A DNA stretch of 64,000 bases from Trissonchulus latispiculum (taxonomy: Eukaryota > Nematoda > Enoplea > Enoplida > Ironidae). The stretch spans positions 44,315 to 108,314 of the forward strand of contig JASAND010024206.1 of NCBI GenBank assembly GCA_030248195.1. Direction: 5' to 3'. Positions 46,361 to 61,467 of this stretch are shown piece by piece. Every line of letters begins with the position of its first letter. The stretch's first letter is position 1. The position numbers were made by a program, and so were the translations under genes. The notes under the pieces are model-generated. The model was not told the DNA's origin, searched no databases, and saw only the letters and a program-made list of their open reading frames with translations.

Positions 46361-46366
46361 AATAAA
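46361..46366 (+). promoter_or_regulatory. Poly(A) signal of chitinase F
   Basis: AATAAA 37 bp after the stop codon. Confidence 0.6.
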
Positions 46367-47335
46367 CACCCTTCTACGACCATCTGACATCTTATTTGCA
46401 AAATATAGTATAAGTATTGTCAACATTGTAACAACTCCAAATCTATCAGATATGTTCTTTCAGAAGTTACACTTTCTCAAACTTGGATCAAATACCATAA
46501 CATAACATAACTCAACAGTACCATGACATAGAAAACTAGTCAATATAAAAGCTAAACTATTTGGATACATTAAACATCTAAAATAAAACAAGAACAAAAA
46601 TGGAATATTAAATCGACTTGTTTGAAGCAATTACTTCATTATCATACCAATCAAAAGAAAAAATTCCGAAATTTTCGTAGACTGACTTTGGAAAAGCACA
46701 TTTTCCGAAACCGGCCAAGTCGGCAGTGTTACAGACCCGACTGTTTGCTGATGGGTAGACCGGCCGGTCTAATGGAACTTGAAACAAATATTCAATGTAT
46801 ATTAGTGTATGCCAAAACATTAACAGGCGATTTAAGTTTAAATTCAATTTAAAATGTGAACGACAACTAGATTCTACCAAACTGCGTATATAGAGGTCCT
46901 GTGGATGGTGTCAACAGACACTAGTGCAGGGCTGCTCAAAAATAGACATTTGTTGCAACGAATTGAAAAGTCAAAGTTAACGAACATCGAACAACACCAG
47001 GCAGGTCAAGAGGACTACCACAAGCTTTAGCTGAAAGTAAATAATTTTCCAGAAAGCTTTAAGAACTGCTTTTAGTAGCTTGAAAGGCATAAAATTGCAT
47101 ATTTTCTCTGTAATTTTCTTCAAATCTTCAAATGTTTTGATTTCAGAATAATGGTTCTTTCTGCGATCAGCATCTCTTAGATTTACGAACTAATACAGGG
47201 ACACTATAAGTAAGACGAATACATGTAAAGTTAATCTATTAAAGACTCCCCTCAAGAATAGATTTTCATGCTACTGTATTCGAACAACCATCGATGCATT
47301 CACATGAATTGTTTGTTTACTGCACTGGATATGTA
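46367..47335. other. 3' flank of chitinase F, duplicated at 50036-50480
   Basis: Shares CTGACAT, TTATTTGCAAAA, TTTCA(G/A)AAGTTACAC and CATGAATTGTTTGTTT with sequence upstream of chitinase G. No coding region was found. Confidence 0.45.
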
Positions 47336-47400
47336 GCTCCAAACGAACGTGAGCGATATAACTGATGTAGAGTCTATAGCAACCAATCAAGTAAATAAAA
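47336..47400 (+). pseudogene. Chitinase relic H (last codons of exon 4 and 3' UTR)
   Basis: 47336-47365 reads APNERERYN then TGA, matching the family end SPNERGCYN; the conserved Gly-Cys is lost. It is followed by a 3' UTR like that of chitinase F and an AATAAA at 47394-47399. The rest of the gene is absent. Its downstream flank appears to resume at 50036 after the repeat composite. Confidence 0.6.
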
Positions 47401-47489
47401 ATAAGTCAAAAGGCATCAAGTGGTTCCCGCCCGACATTTTTCCGTACTTCATGTACATGCTTTGGGCCTGTTTGTATTAGCTCCCTGCT

Positions 47490-48320
47490 CAATGAGTGCT
47501 TTCGAATGATGCCCATATAAACCCGATCTGAAAACTTTCAATTTTGAGCAATTTTGACCGAGTTTGGCCATTTTGACCCCTTTGAGGCCCCGTAACTTAT
47601 TTTTCCTACATTTTGGTGCTTTGGCCCTATTACAGCTTTTTATCGGCGCAACAAGAGCTATCGAATGATACCCATATTGGTGGGTGTCCGACAACATTCA
47701 TTTTTGACCCATTTTGACCGGTTTTGGTCATTTTTGGTACCTTTGAGGCTCCATAACTCATTTTTCCGACGTTTTGATGCTTTGTCCGATTACAACTTTT
47801 TATCCACACAACCAGAGCTTTCGAATGGCATCGGTATTAGCCCGATCAGGCAGTTTTCATTTTTGACCCATTTTGGTCGATTTTGGTAATTTTTGGCACA
47901 TTTGCGGCCCCGTAACTCATTTTTCCGACATTTTGACGCTTTGGCCCTATTGCAACTTTTTCTCCACGCAACGAGAGCTTTCGAATGATATCCATGTTGA
48001 GGGTGTTTCCGTCACTTTCAATGTTGACCATTTGCAGCATCACCGTATCGAGTACTTGCATATTGCGCAGCTCTTTTGTACCCAGTTACCCGGAGGGTCT
48101 TCCCGCACCGGGTGCCACCCTACATGCAAAATTTCAGGCCAACTAGTTGACTCTAGCTCGAGATAAAGGTGGAAAATCCCTTCAAACGGCCATTTTGGCC
48201 GTTTTTGGTCATTTTCGACCCTTTTCTGCCTCATAACTCAAACTGGGTGCATTTTCAAGCCTTGACCCAATTAGGCCTTTTTCATTACTCGTCGTGAGCT
48301 TTCGAATGATACCAAAATTA
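47490..48320 (+). repeat. 160-bp-period tandem array
   Basis: The motif GCTTTCGAATGATACCCAT, or a close variant, starts at about 47498, 47657, 47817, 47977 and 48298. Spacings are 159, 160, 160 and 321, with one degenerate unit in between. Each unit also carries CCCGTAACTCATTTTTCCGA-like and TTTGGCCCTATTGCAACTTT-like segments. Confidence 0.85.
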
Positions 48321-48560
48321 ACTCATTTGGACAACTTTTTTTATTTTACTCATTTTTACTCACGGGGCTCCTCCGAGAGCACCTCTGCTCCCCCGGGGCT
48401 CCCCGCGCTTCCGGGAGCAGTTCAGCTCCATGCGCAGATCCCCTGTAAATTTCAGCCCGATCGGCCCACCCTATCTCGAGATAGAGGGGGGACACAATAA
48501 GGAGAATAATAAACATGTCCAGAACATAGGGTCCTAAACCCTTTGGAAAAGGGCTGGAAG

Positions 48561-50025
48561 CATATTTCTAATCTGTGTAACTGGAATACGCATTCTAAAC
48601 TGTGTAGCGTAAATACGCAAGCGCTTAGAAAGTGTGTGCTTGGAATACGCAGCATGCTTATTACTTACTTTCTAGTGCTCCATCAGATATTTTTATATGC
48701 TTCATAAAGATGATTATATGTCGTATACGCTGCATATAAACACGTGTTGGCGGAGAAACATAACGAATATATCTGCATAGCATACTTATAAGAATAAGAT
48801 TGGAAAAATGGTTTTCTACCGTAAAACAAGTGTTTAATTGTTTGCTCTTGTCACAATCCTTGAGTTTCGGATAATTCATTAGTTTATTGATTTTTAGTTT
48901 AATTGAATCGAATAACTGAATCCTAAACACATGCACTAAGAGGTGGGATCTGGTAAGCAGACTTCCTCTACTAAATTTGCATTAACAATAATAATTTTCT
49001 AATTTTTGCTAACAGTCATATACAAAACATAGCCAAATTTACACAATGAACACGTTTTAAAATAACAAAACAACCAACCAAAACGTGACAAATTTAGGGT
49101 TTTCCAAATTACATGTTGAATTTTCAACCTATGACAAGCCAAAGGACCCGAATGTTTAAGATGTAAGTTCATAGAAAGCTCAATAAGAAGTTAAACCCAG
49201 ATGAAATGCATGAGATATTCGTGTTCTGAAGTCTGCAAAATCCCTATACCCAAGCATTCCTCAAAATCAGCCTTGGTCTCCCCTTGGAAAAGTTAAAATT
49301 TTAAATTTTTTAAAAATTCTAAATTTTAGTACGAATAAATCCGAAATACCTTGAAATGCATCCATCCAAAATTGAGCTATATTGTAATATTTTGGGTGAT
49401 GAGAGTGGGGGTGATAAATTACTTAAAAAATTGGAAGAAAATTTATTTAATTTATTTCAAAAGGTGCTTTTGTTCGCCCAATGTACATGAAAAATTCTAG
49501 ATTATGCAATAAATAAATGCATTTGCACTTTGCAGCCTTGCCCACAGATAATCATAACAGTTTCTGTTGGTGACATCTTTGCTTCGTGTATTTTTATATA
49601 TGTATCTTTGGAAACCTTTGGAAATCTTAATATGTTAGTATCCAGTTATAACTCAACGAAATTTAAATTTTAAGAAACTAATTAATTAATTAAATATCTA
49701 AAAGTCAACGATTATAATTTTGTATTCATTTACCGACATTCAAAGTATAAACAAGCACCTCACTTTCCCTAGAATTTAACCAATCGATGCAATTATGCCG
49801 CGCAGATACATTTCTGATTTTTCCATTAATATCGTTATAAAGTATTTATACACCGTAAATAATAGCATATAATGGGTTTATATTGTATTTATATGAAGCA
49901 TATAATAACATATAATGGAACACTATGGGTATGCTGCGTATTCCAGGCACACACTTTCTAAGCGCTTGCGTATTTACGCTACACAGTTTAGAATTCGTAT
50001 TCCAATTACACAGACTAGAAATATG
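48561..50025. mobile_element. 1.46-kb element with about 95-bp terminal inverted repeats
   Basis: The left end begins CATATTTCTAATCTGTGTAA and the right end is its near-exact reverse complement ending AATATG at 50025. Pairing continues through AAGCGCTTAGAAAGTGTGTG for about 95 bp. The interior is A/T-rich with no transposase ORF. It is a non-autonomous DNA element. Confidence 0.8.
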
Positions 50026-50035
50026 CGGGCGGGAA

Positions 50036-50657
50036 CCCAATAATTCAGTCTGACATTTTATTTGCAAAACATTGCATATTGCCAAAATTGTAGCAATGCC
50101 AATTCTGCATGATTCATTCTTTCAAAAGTTACACATCAAGATTGTTGGCACATCGGTGCTATAAAATATGAAAATACCCTAGAACTTATAATATAAAATT
50201 GGGATCTACAATAAAATATAAATAAAAATAAAATATTGAATCAACTTGCTTGCAGTAACTATTTCAGTATTAAAACCATACAAAAGTCAATTCCTTCTTT
50301 TTCAACGATGGCCGAAACAAAGTAAGACCACACAGGTTCCTTTAGTCTTGTAAAAGGTCCTCCCAGGAACTGATTCTCTTGTTACATGGAGGGTTACTTG
50401 TTACGTTTATACGAGCAACTAACTCTGCTTCTCATGAATTGTTTGTTTGCTGTACTCAAGTAAAGTCTGCTGCTCTAAAGTCGAAATGAAGTTTAATACT
50501 GCAAATGATCCGTAACTACAATTATAACCTTTTGATACAAAGTTCTAACAAATATTAGAGTAACATTCTACAGGATTATGTTGCGATAGGGCTACTGTTG
50601 CGTTAGGGCGCCCTTCAAGGAATTTGAATTGTCTGTCTACTCAGCTTTAAACTTATT
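50036..50657. other. Intergenic; continuation of chitinase 3'-flank sequence
   Basis: 50036-50480 aligns with the 3' flank of chitinase F (46370-47330), consistent with it being the displaced flank of relic H. No gene was found. Confidence 0.4.
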
Positions 50658-50763
50658 ATGCAATTACTTGTTTTGATTCTGTTGACTAAACAAACGGAAA
50701 TACCAAATCGGTCACCAGACCAACGAAATTAGTAAATTCAACTGATCAAACAGTAGCTTTTCC

Positions 50764-50769
50764 TATAAA
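50764..50769 (+). promoter_or_regulatory. TATA box of chitinase G
   Basis: TATAAA begins 49 nt before the ATG at 50813. Confidence 0.6.
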
Positions 50770-50812
50770 TTCCGAGATTTAAACTGAATAAAATGAACTG
50801 AACTTGTAAATC

Positions 50813-53800
50813 ATGACTCTAACGTTTCTTATCATTACAGTTCTGACTACACCGTTGATCAATGCTGGTAAGCAATGATGTACTTGTGAAAAGTCGACAC
50901 AACAGCGGATAATTTTCGCCTTCCAGAACCTATGATTCTTCGTTCTTCTATGATTCCCAGAATACACAAACTGGTAAACAAAATGAATGACACCAGTTCA
51001 TGTTAAGCAGTGACTACGATTACATGTCAGATATCATTGACGGTCTACTGTTTTAGTAAACTATGCTTCTGAGCAAGTGTAGCTGAACATTACAAAATTT
51101 CTATGCTCTCAAAAATAGTGTTGCATGAAAACTATGTTAGATGTTGCCAACGCTGCGATGTTAGCGTTTGCGCGCGTGCATTGAAAGATTCTATTGACCC
51201 CTGGAAGTTTAACTCTGCTCACTGTTTAATTCTAAATTTCACTCATACAAACTTCGGCTTTCAGAATACCACTCAATTGCACTAGTAAATGAAAGCCGAT
51301 AGCATGAAAAACTGTGGACATGATACAGTGAACAAATCACCATCAGTTGAATAGTAATGAAGCATATTCTACAAAGTGACTTTCGTTTTCCTTCAAATTG
51401 TTGAATTTAATTTAAAGGACCTTAACAACAATAGCAGGTTCTGTTATAGCACAAGCAGGTGGAGCTTGCGAATTTGGGAAATATGCCTGCGCAGACGATG
51501 GTAAAATTCTCACATGTGGTGGGAGCCGCACGTATATTGCAATGCCTTGTGGACCGGGCACAGTCTGTACGGTGACTGGTCCGGGAGCAGTGGTGTGCGG
51601 ATATGCAACTGGCAGTCACGGAGGAGGAGGAAGCGGAAGCAACCAGCAAAGCGGAAGTGGCAATCAAGCTGGAGCTCATAAGAGTGGAGGTTTTAAGTTT
51701 AATTAATTATAGTTAATTAATGTTAATAATAATATTATTTAATTTTATAGTTTAACTTATTAAGTTTAATGGTTTTAACTGGAACTTCGACTTAATATCC
51801 GTTCTTTTCCAGTTGTTAGGCAGAATACTTTTCGACGAAGATTGTTCCGTACTCAACAGTAGCTAACAATCTGCTAAAACATAGGTGTAGCATTGCATAA
51901 CGGTAAATCGTTCAAGGTATTTCAAGGAGTTTATACACAGTGAAATATTAATATTAATATTGGTTTAGCTGCAATATTGAAGTTTCTGCAAACTAATTTT
52001 TATATTTTCCATGAATCTATGTTTTATCTAGACCTGCTCTAGTTGGTTTGCATTCATTGGGGATAGTTTCTACCACAGAATAATGTAGGCCAATGAGAAT
52101 ATACAGGCTGCAGTGCTAACTATGTTGACCCCGAATACTACCACATCCCCTCGCTACCAAGTCCATGCAAGCTTCAATTTGAAAGGTTTGAACTAATGTG
52201 GGATTGTGAAGTTGAATCTTACTGTTGATTCAAATACTTTAAATAAATGCCATAAGGTCAAACCATTATCATATTTAGCGCAAACAGGACAATCGTGCCA
52301 AAGTGGCAAATATACTTGTGCAGCTGATGGAAAAATTCTGCTATGCGATGGAAGTGGAAAATATATTTCTATGGCATGCGGAACTGGAACAACGTGTGTT
52401 ATGTCTGGTGCCAATAGTGTAGTTTGCGGTTATGGTGGGAAAGGTGGAACAGGAGGTCAAGGAGGAGGCAATCAGGGTAGTGGTAGTCAAAATGGAAGCA
52501 GTCAAGGTGGAGGCAATCAAGGAGGAGGCAGTCAAGGTAGCAGAAATCAAGGCGGTGAAGGAGGAGGTAGTGGAAGTAAGTAACTTGTACTTTTTCGGAG
52601 AATTGGCCAATTTCATTTTACGTACACTGAGGAAAATTCAACTTTGGAAGTCCTTCTTCTTCTGTTATGGTTGGGCGGCTATAAAATACTTTCAGTTATT
52701 TCATGCTGCCATCTCTAGCATCTAGCCATCCTATCTCTTTTAATGGTCGTAAACCGAAAAGTTCAGTTTACTTACGTTGCGAAAGACGGACTTAGAAAGT
52801 GCTTATTAATTTCTTTATTAATTAATTTATTGTTTATTCATTAATTTAATTTTTATCATTATTTCAGTGGTTTCTTATGAACAGTTTGTCGAAGCTGTCA
52901 GGCAAGGAGCTCAAGCAGGCGACAAGCGGTATGTTCAGCCTTCAAGACTACAATATGAAGAGGGAATCGTGAAAGCGGGCAAGCAAGCTGATATCTCAAG
53001 CAAGCGAGAACTGGCCATGTTTTTGGCTGAAATTATGTGGGAATCAGATGCTCTCACAGCCAAAAAGGAGCACCTTTGTCAAGTCAATCTTCAAGCATGC
53101 AGAGATGCTTACCAGCAGTCTCCCAAGTATCCCAACAACGTCTACTATGGTCGTGGCTATATTCAGCTGACGCACATCTATAACTACGAACCTGCTTCAC
53201 AAGATCTGTTTGGAAATGATCGACTTGTGCGAAATCCAGAACTGGTAGTTTATAAATTATTATATGCATACTTCAGCAAAAACACTATACCGCATTACAA
53301 TATATTACGTTTTAGATATTAAACAGATTTTTGCAAATACAGAACATTGAATTGAAAAATAATGGTATTATACAGATTTTATGAAATATAAAACATGGAA
53401 TTGAAGAAATAATAACACTTTTTAGGGTACAGTAGCTGCTCGAAATCGACAAAACCCGGCTTCATATTGCAGGTTTTGTTCGATTTTCATGTTTTCATAC
53501 GTTACATCATAACTAACATACAACCTGCAAAATTTCAAAATACAATCTGCTTGGTTTCATTCTTTGTGGCACATTTTCTTTGAAGTTATGCTGTTTCGCA
53601 CAGGTTGCTGATGACGAAAGCATTGCTTGGTTGACAGCTCACTGGTTCTGGAAGAAGCGTGTTCGAATCGACCCCGGAGTTCAGAGTGGTCAGTTTGGGT
53701 CGGCTACCAGAAGAATCAATGGCGGGCTGGAGTGCGATGCGGTCAGTGGTCACGTATATGCCAGAAAACGATTCCAAATCTACAAGGCCATCTTCAATGT

Positions 53801-53846
53801 TTTCCAAGTCAGTGGAACTCCAAATGAACATGGGTGTTACAACTGA
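50813..53846 (+). CDS. Chitinase G: secreted GH19 chitinase with two CBM exons
   Basis: Exon 1 50813-50867, exon 2a 51450-51689, exon 2b 52279-52575, exon 3 52868-53244, exon 4 53604-53846. Both CBM exons have phase 1-1, so the gene can give 403 residues (both CBMs) or 323 residues (2a skipped). Signal peptide MTLTFLIITVLTTPLINA; each CBM has six Cys (2a: GACEFGKYACADDG; 2b: QSCQSGKYTCAADG). The linker after 2b is Gly/Gln/Ser/Asn-rich but less regular than in A-C. GH19 blocks are intact: AEIMWESD, TAKKEHLC, YYGRGYIQLT, WLTAHWFWKK and terminal EHGCYN. Exon 3 ends NPEL where the paralogs have NPEQ or NPNQ. The exon 2a donor (G followed by GTTTTAAG) is weak, and read-through meets a TAA 17 codons or fewer later, so 2a may also act as an alternative last exon. 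Confidence 0.85.
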
Positions 53847-54400
53847 TGAACACTTTTTACATGCAGGAAATCCATGCACTAATATTTCTTCATAAATTTT
53901 CTTCTGCTTGTATTGGTCATCTTAATAGATTGCGTTTAACGATGGTAGTAAACCGTCTTTCAAAATTAAACATGAATAGTTGTAGCAGTTAGATGTAGAG
54001 CTCTGACTCAAAACTGAAAATTACTCAGCTTCACTCGAATGTTTTTCAAAAGTCTCAGTGATTAGCTAAAAACAGCTCATGAAATAGATGCATGTAACCG
54101 TAGTGTGGACAAATCACCACGGCTTCCAAAATGGACAAACATTCTTAAAAAGTTCAAAACTACCTGAAATGTAAAATTAAATGTACAAATTTCATCACGC
54201 GGAAGCACGAGGAAAAAACAACCAATTTCAAAATCATCGGCACCATTTCTGCAAGAACCTTGTGACATCTCTAACTGGTTGCCTTATAATAGACGAGCCC
54301 GATTATGAGGTGCTCCACATCGTCCTCGATGTGGGTCTACTCCAAAACTCATCAACAATTTCTAAAGGGAAGATAAAATGTTTGGGTGTCTGAAACCAAT
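53847..54400. other. 3' flank of chitinase G
   Basis: No canonical AATAAA close to the stop; an ATTAAA lies near 53964. About 54294-54360 is a diverged piece resembling the CATACATTAACG MITE interior (CCCGATTATGAGGTG, GTGGGTCTACTCC). Confidence 0.4.
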
Positions 54401-54618
54401 TTAGGATTTTTGGGCATGTTTTGGCGGATCCAGTTCAAGCATTTAGGGCTGGACCCGGTGAAGCCACACTGTAGAAAGCCCTACTTGAGCTAGGCAAATC
54501 GTACAGCAATAATTTTTATATCATTATGTGCGTAGAACAAGATCTTTTTAACGACATAAAAATTATATAGTTCGGTTTAGGCTCTAACTCTAATTCTGAT
54601 AATTTCATCATTTCTTCA

Positions 54619-55826
54619 GCCCGGTTCATACTTGTCTCTGAGTCTCTATCTCTAGGTCTCTGTGTCTATGTCTCTGTCTTTAGCCGGTTCATACCTGTCT
54701 CTGCCTTTTTGTCCTTTTGTCTCTAAGCTATCCTTAAGAGTCTCTAAGCAAAGTCGAACAATGCTCAAATTTTCTGCCTGTCCTTAAGCGGCAGCCAATC
54801 AAAATAGTAGATTCTAACACGTGATATGTCTGTTAAGTTGCATATTTAAAAGTAACTACATTTATAACCAATTTTAAGGTCAATTTTCAACACAATAGAA
54901 CTGCGGCTGTTAATGGGACAACAATAATAACATAATATTTTTCGATTGAAATGCTTTTTGCTCGTTTTTGATTAAACCCAGTGGCCAATAGAATTTGAAT
55001 GACTTGTCACATGATTTAGTCTCTGTCTTTTTGTCCTTTTAGTATGAATGTCTTGTCTCTATAAGCTTAGAGACAAAAGGACAGAGTCTTACAGACAAGG
55101 ACATAAAGACAGAGACTCAGGCCCGTATTCATAAAACGTTGGTATCCATACCAGTGGTACCCATACAACTGGTATGGATACCAGTGGTTTGAAAACCAAT
55201 TGGTTACTTAACCGAATTCACAAAGCTCTGGTTTTCTAACCACGGTTTGCATACCAGTGGTATGGCGGAAACAGGAAAATCCCTTTCATGTTCAGCAGTG
55301 GTATCCATACCACTGGTACCCTTCAAATGGGATACCAGTGGCATGCCTTATAATAATCTGTTGTGCAAAGAAAAACAAAAAAGATTAATTAATGAATGAA
55401 TTATATTTAAGCTGGTTTAAAACAGCTATATTTGTTTTGATTTATATGTTAGAATGAATATCTGAGAATTTATACCGTTTGATAGTTAGCCAGAAACACA
55501 TAATACAGAACTCTGATATGATCGAAAATTAAAACTAAGTGTCTTTAATGTCTTTATTGGAACTAAATAATATTTTAAAACTCAAATTACTTTATTAAAG
55601 CCTGTATTCAGGTGTAAAACCTATGACAAACCACCTCCAACGGTGGTTTGCAATTTTAACCTTTGGTATGGTACCAACTGTATGGTACTAGTGGTTATAA
55701 AGTTTTATGAATTCGCAGTATGCCTGCGATACCACTGGTCAACCACTGGTACCCCTACTTCCATACCAGTGGTATGGGCACAAACGCTTTATGAATACGG
55801 GCCTCAGAGACAAGTATGAACCAGGC
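54619..55826. mobile_element. Palindromic element with GCCCGGTTCATACTTGTCTC ends
   Basis: About 1.2 kb; the left TIR GCCCGGTTCATACTTGTCTC pairs with the right end GACAAGTATGAACCAGGC. The arms are iterated GTCTCTG motifs. Once the inner insertion 55120-55803 is removed, the right arm reads continuously as the complement of the left arm. Confidence 0.75.
55120..55803. mobile_element. 684-bp MITE, GGCCCGTATTCATAAA ends, 3-bp TSD
   Basis: TIRs GGCCCGTATTCATAAAACG and CGCTTTATGAATACGGGCC; TCA direct repeats at 55117-55119 and 55804-55806. The interior has many copies of the palindrome TACCACTGGTA and related CCATACCAGTGG motifs. Non-coding. Confidence 0.85.
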
Positions 55827-55919
55827 TTTAGAAATGCCTAACGTTGTTGCTGAATTTATGAGGGATTGCCTAAACCGAACTATACCCTATAAATTTTATA
55901 TCGTTAAAAAGCGTCTACT

Positions 55920-56668
55920 TTCATCAGTCAGAATCGTATTAGTCAGAATTTCATCAGTCAGAATTTCATTAGTCAGAATTTTATTAGTTAGAATTTAATT
56001 AGTCAGAATTTAAATTTTGAAATAATATAAGTTGAACTTTCATTTGTCAGAATTTCATAAGTCAGAATTTCATTAGTCAGAATTTCGTAAGGCAGAATTT
56101 TATTTTCTAGTTTCTTCAAAATTTTGCACGTTGCTGCACAGTCTCAGGGCCTTTCCCGATAACGTACGGGAGAGTAGAGAAGAGCACAGGTAAAATCAAC
56201 TCTTTTGTAGTTCCTAACTGTTCCCCAAAAGACCCTTGATGATTTGCGCCATACAAAGAGTACATAATCCAACAGTTATTACGTACTCTTGGCCATTCTG
56301 ATTCTTTTAGAATTCGAACGAAACAGCCTATCGTCATTTCCTGTCTGTAAAATGTAGGCAGGTGTACGCGGAACCAACCCAGTGGTTGGGGAACACTTTT
56401 GAAAAGAAAGGGTATAGCCAAGACACATATATTTGTGTCGACTAGAAATCATTTTGTAAAATTATCATCAAGATCAGCCATCTTGCTACAATTTGCGCCA
56501 GGAAGAAAGGTGCTTTTTTGCAAAATTCTGACAAACGAAATTCTGACTAATGAAATTCTAACTAATGGAATTCTGACTTATGAAATTCTGACAAATGAAA
56601 GTTCAACTTATATTATTTCAAAAACCTGAATTCTGACTGATGAAATTCTGACATATGAAATTCTGAAT
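55920..56668. repeat. Inverted pair of 15-16-bp tandem arrays
   Basis: GTCAGAATTTCATTA-type units repeat tandemly at about 55925-56110 and in inverse orientation (AATTCTGACTAATGAA-type) at about 56524-56665. They flank about 410 bp of unique sequence, so the region could form a long hairpin with many registers. Confidence 0.75.
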
Positions 56669-57295
56669 ACTGAAGATAAACCGTTAAAAAGATCTCGTTC
56701 TACGAACAGAATGATATAAAAATTATTGCTGTACGATTTGCCTAGCTCAAGTTATAGTATTTAATTTGTCTAAAATGCCCGTTATTAAAAAAATGTCTGC
56801 GTTGTATGCTTACACGCTGAGAAGCCCACCCGAGATTTCGGCCTTAATGTTTCGAGCATCTTTCAAGCTTATTCTATTAGGAAGAGGTGAGTGTATTACT
56901 CTTGGTATTATAAACTCTTGGTAATACCAGTAGGCTTCCTAAGAGAGGTGACTAAAACCAGGATCAGGATCTATTTCAGGGCCAGCATCAGGGGTCTAAA
57001 ACAGGATCCATTTCAGCATCGGCCTAATCTTTGAGGATTAGGCTTAGGGTGAAGTGGATCTTTGGTTCATCATAGGTTGCTTTCAAATAGAATTAGACGA
57101 ATTGATACTAATATGGTGCCCATGCCGTGTTGACTTGTGACCAGACAAAATTGGCCTGCAGCCAGGAAGCTACGCTGCATAAAATTCTTTGAAAAATTGG
57201 TAGGATGGATGCTTTCTACAGTGTGGCTTCACCGAGTCCAGCCGAAAATGCTTGAACTGGATCCGCCAAAACATGCCCAAAAATCCTGAACATTT

Positions 57296-61123
<3,828 letters not shown>

Positions 61124-61169
61124 CGATTCGTCCGCCCTATCATGTAAGGCTGCCTATGCGGACGAATCG
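61124..61169. other. Perfect 12-bp stem hairpin
   Basis: CGATTCGTCCGC at 61124-61135 pairs with GCGGACGAATCG at 61158-61169 across a 22-nt loop. Its role is unknown; it may be a transposon end pair or chance. Confidence 0.6.
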
Positions 61170-61467
61170 AGGACTTCCTGGGCATTATCTGATGGTTATG
61201 ACCTAATCCGGGGTCCCCTTGACCCTAGGCCTGGATTCACTACCTCATTTGCATATTTTCACTCATACCTCAATTATGCATATTAAGACTACATTCCGAC
61301 ACCCATTCAGTCCAATCGGACTCACACACATCACTAACTGAATCTAACTTCTAATTATGCAATCTCCTGCTTATAATCCGACTCCTAGATGATTATTTCG
61401 TAATGCCCGTAACACCACGGGTACTGGAACAGAAAACACATAAACACACACACACACACAAACACTA

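Larger units (their letters stand above)
47421..50035. mobile_element. Repeat composite interrupting the relic H 3' flank
   Basis: Bounded by inverted TTCCCGCCCG (about 47423) and CGGGCGGGAA (about 50026-50035). It contains a 160-bp-period array (47490-48320), a C/G-rich tract (48360-48500) and, within it, a separate element with about 95-bp TIRs at 48561-50025. The terminal repeats of the composite are short, so treating it as one element is tentative. Confidence 0.4.
54401..57295. mobile_element. Nested palindromic complex (outer level)
   Basis: Left arm 54410-54570 is inverted at 57200-57290 and 56683-56760; the right arm is split by about 430 bp. Inside are further inverted pairs, listed separately. 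No transposase-like ORF is present. Confidence 0.7.

Noticed and set aside
55920..56110. Regularly spaced repeats considered as a CRISPR-like array
   Set aside because: Units are 15-16 bp in direct tandem without unique spacers and have an inverted partner array; this is a repeat structure.
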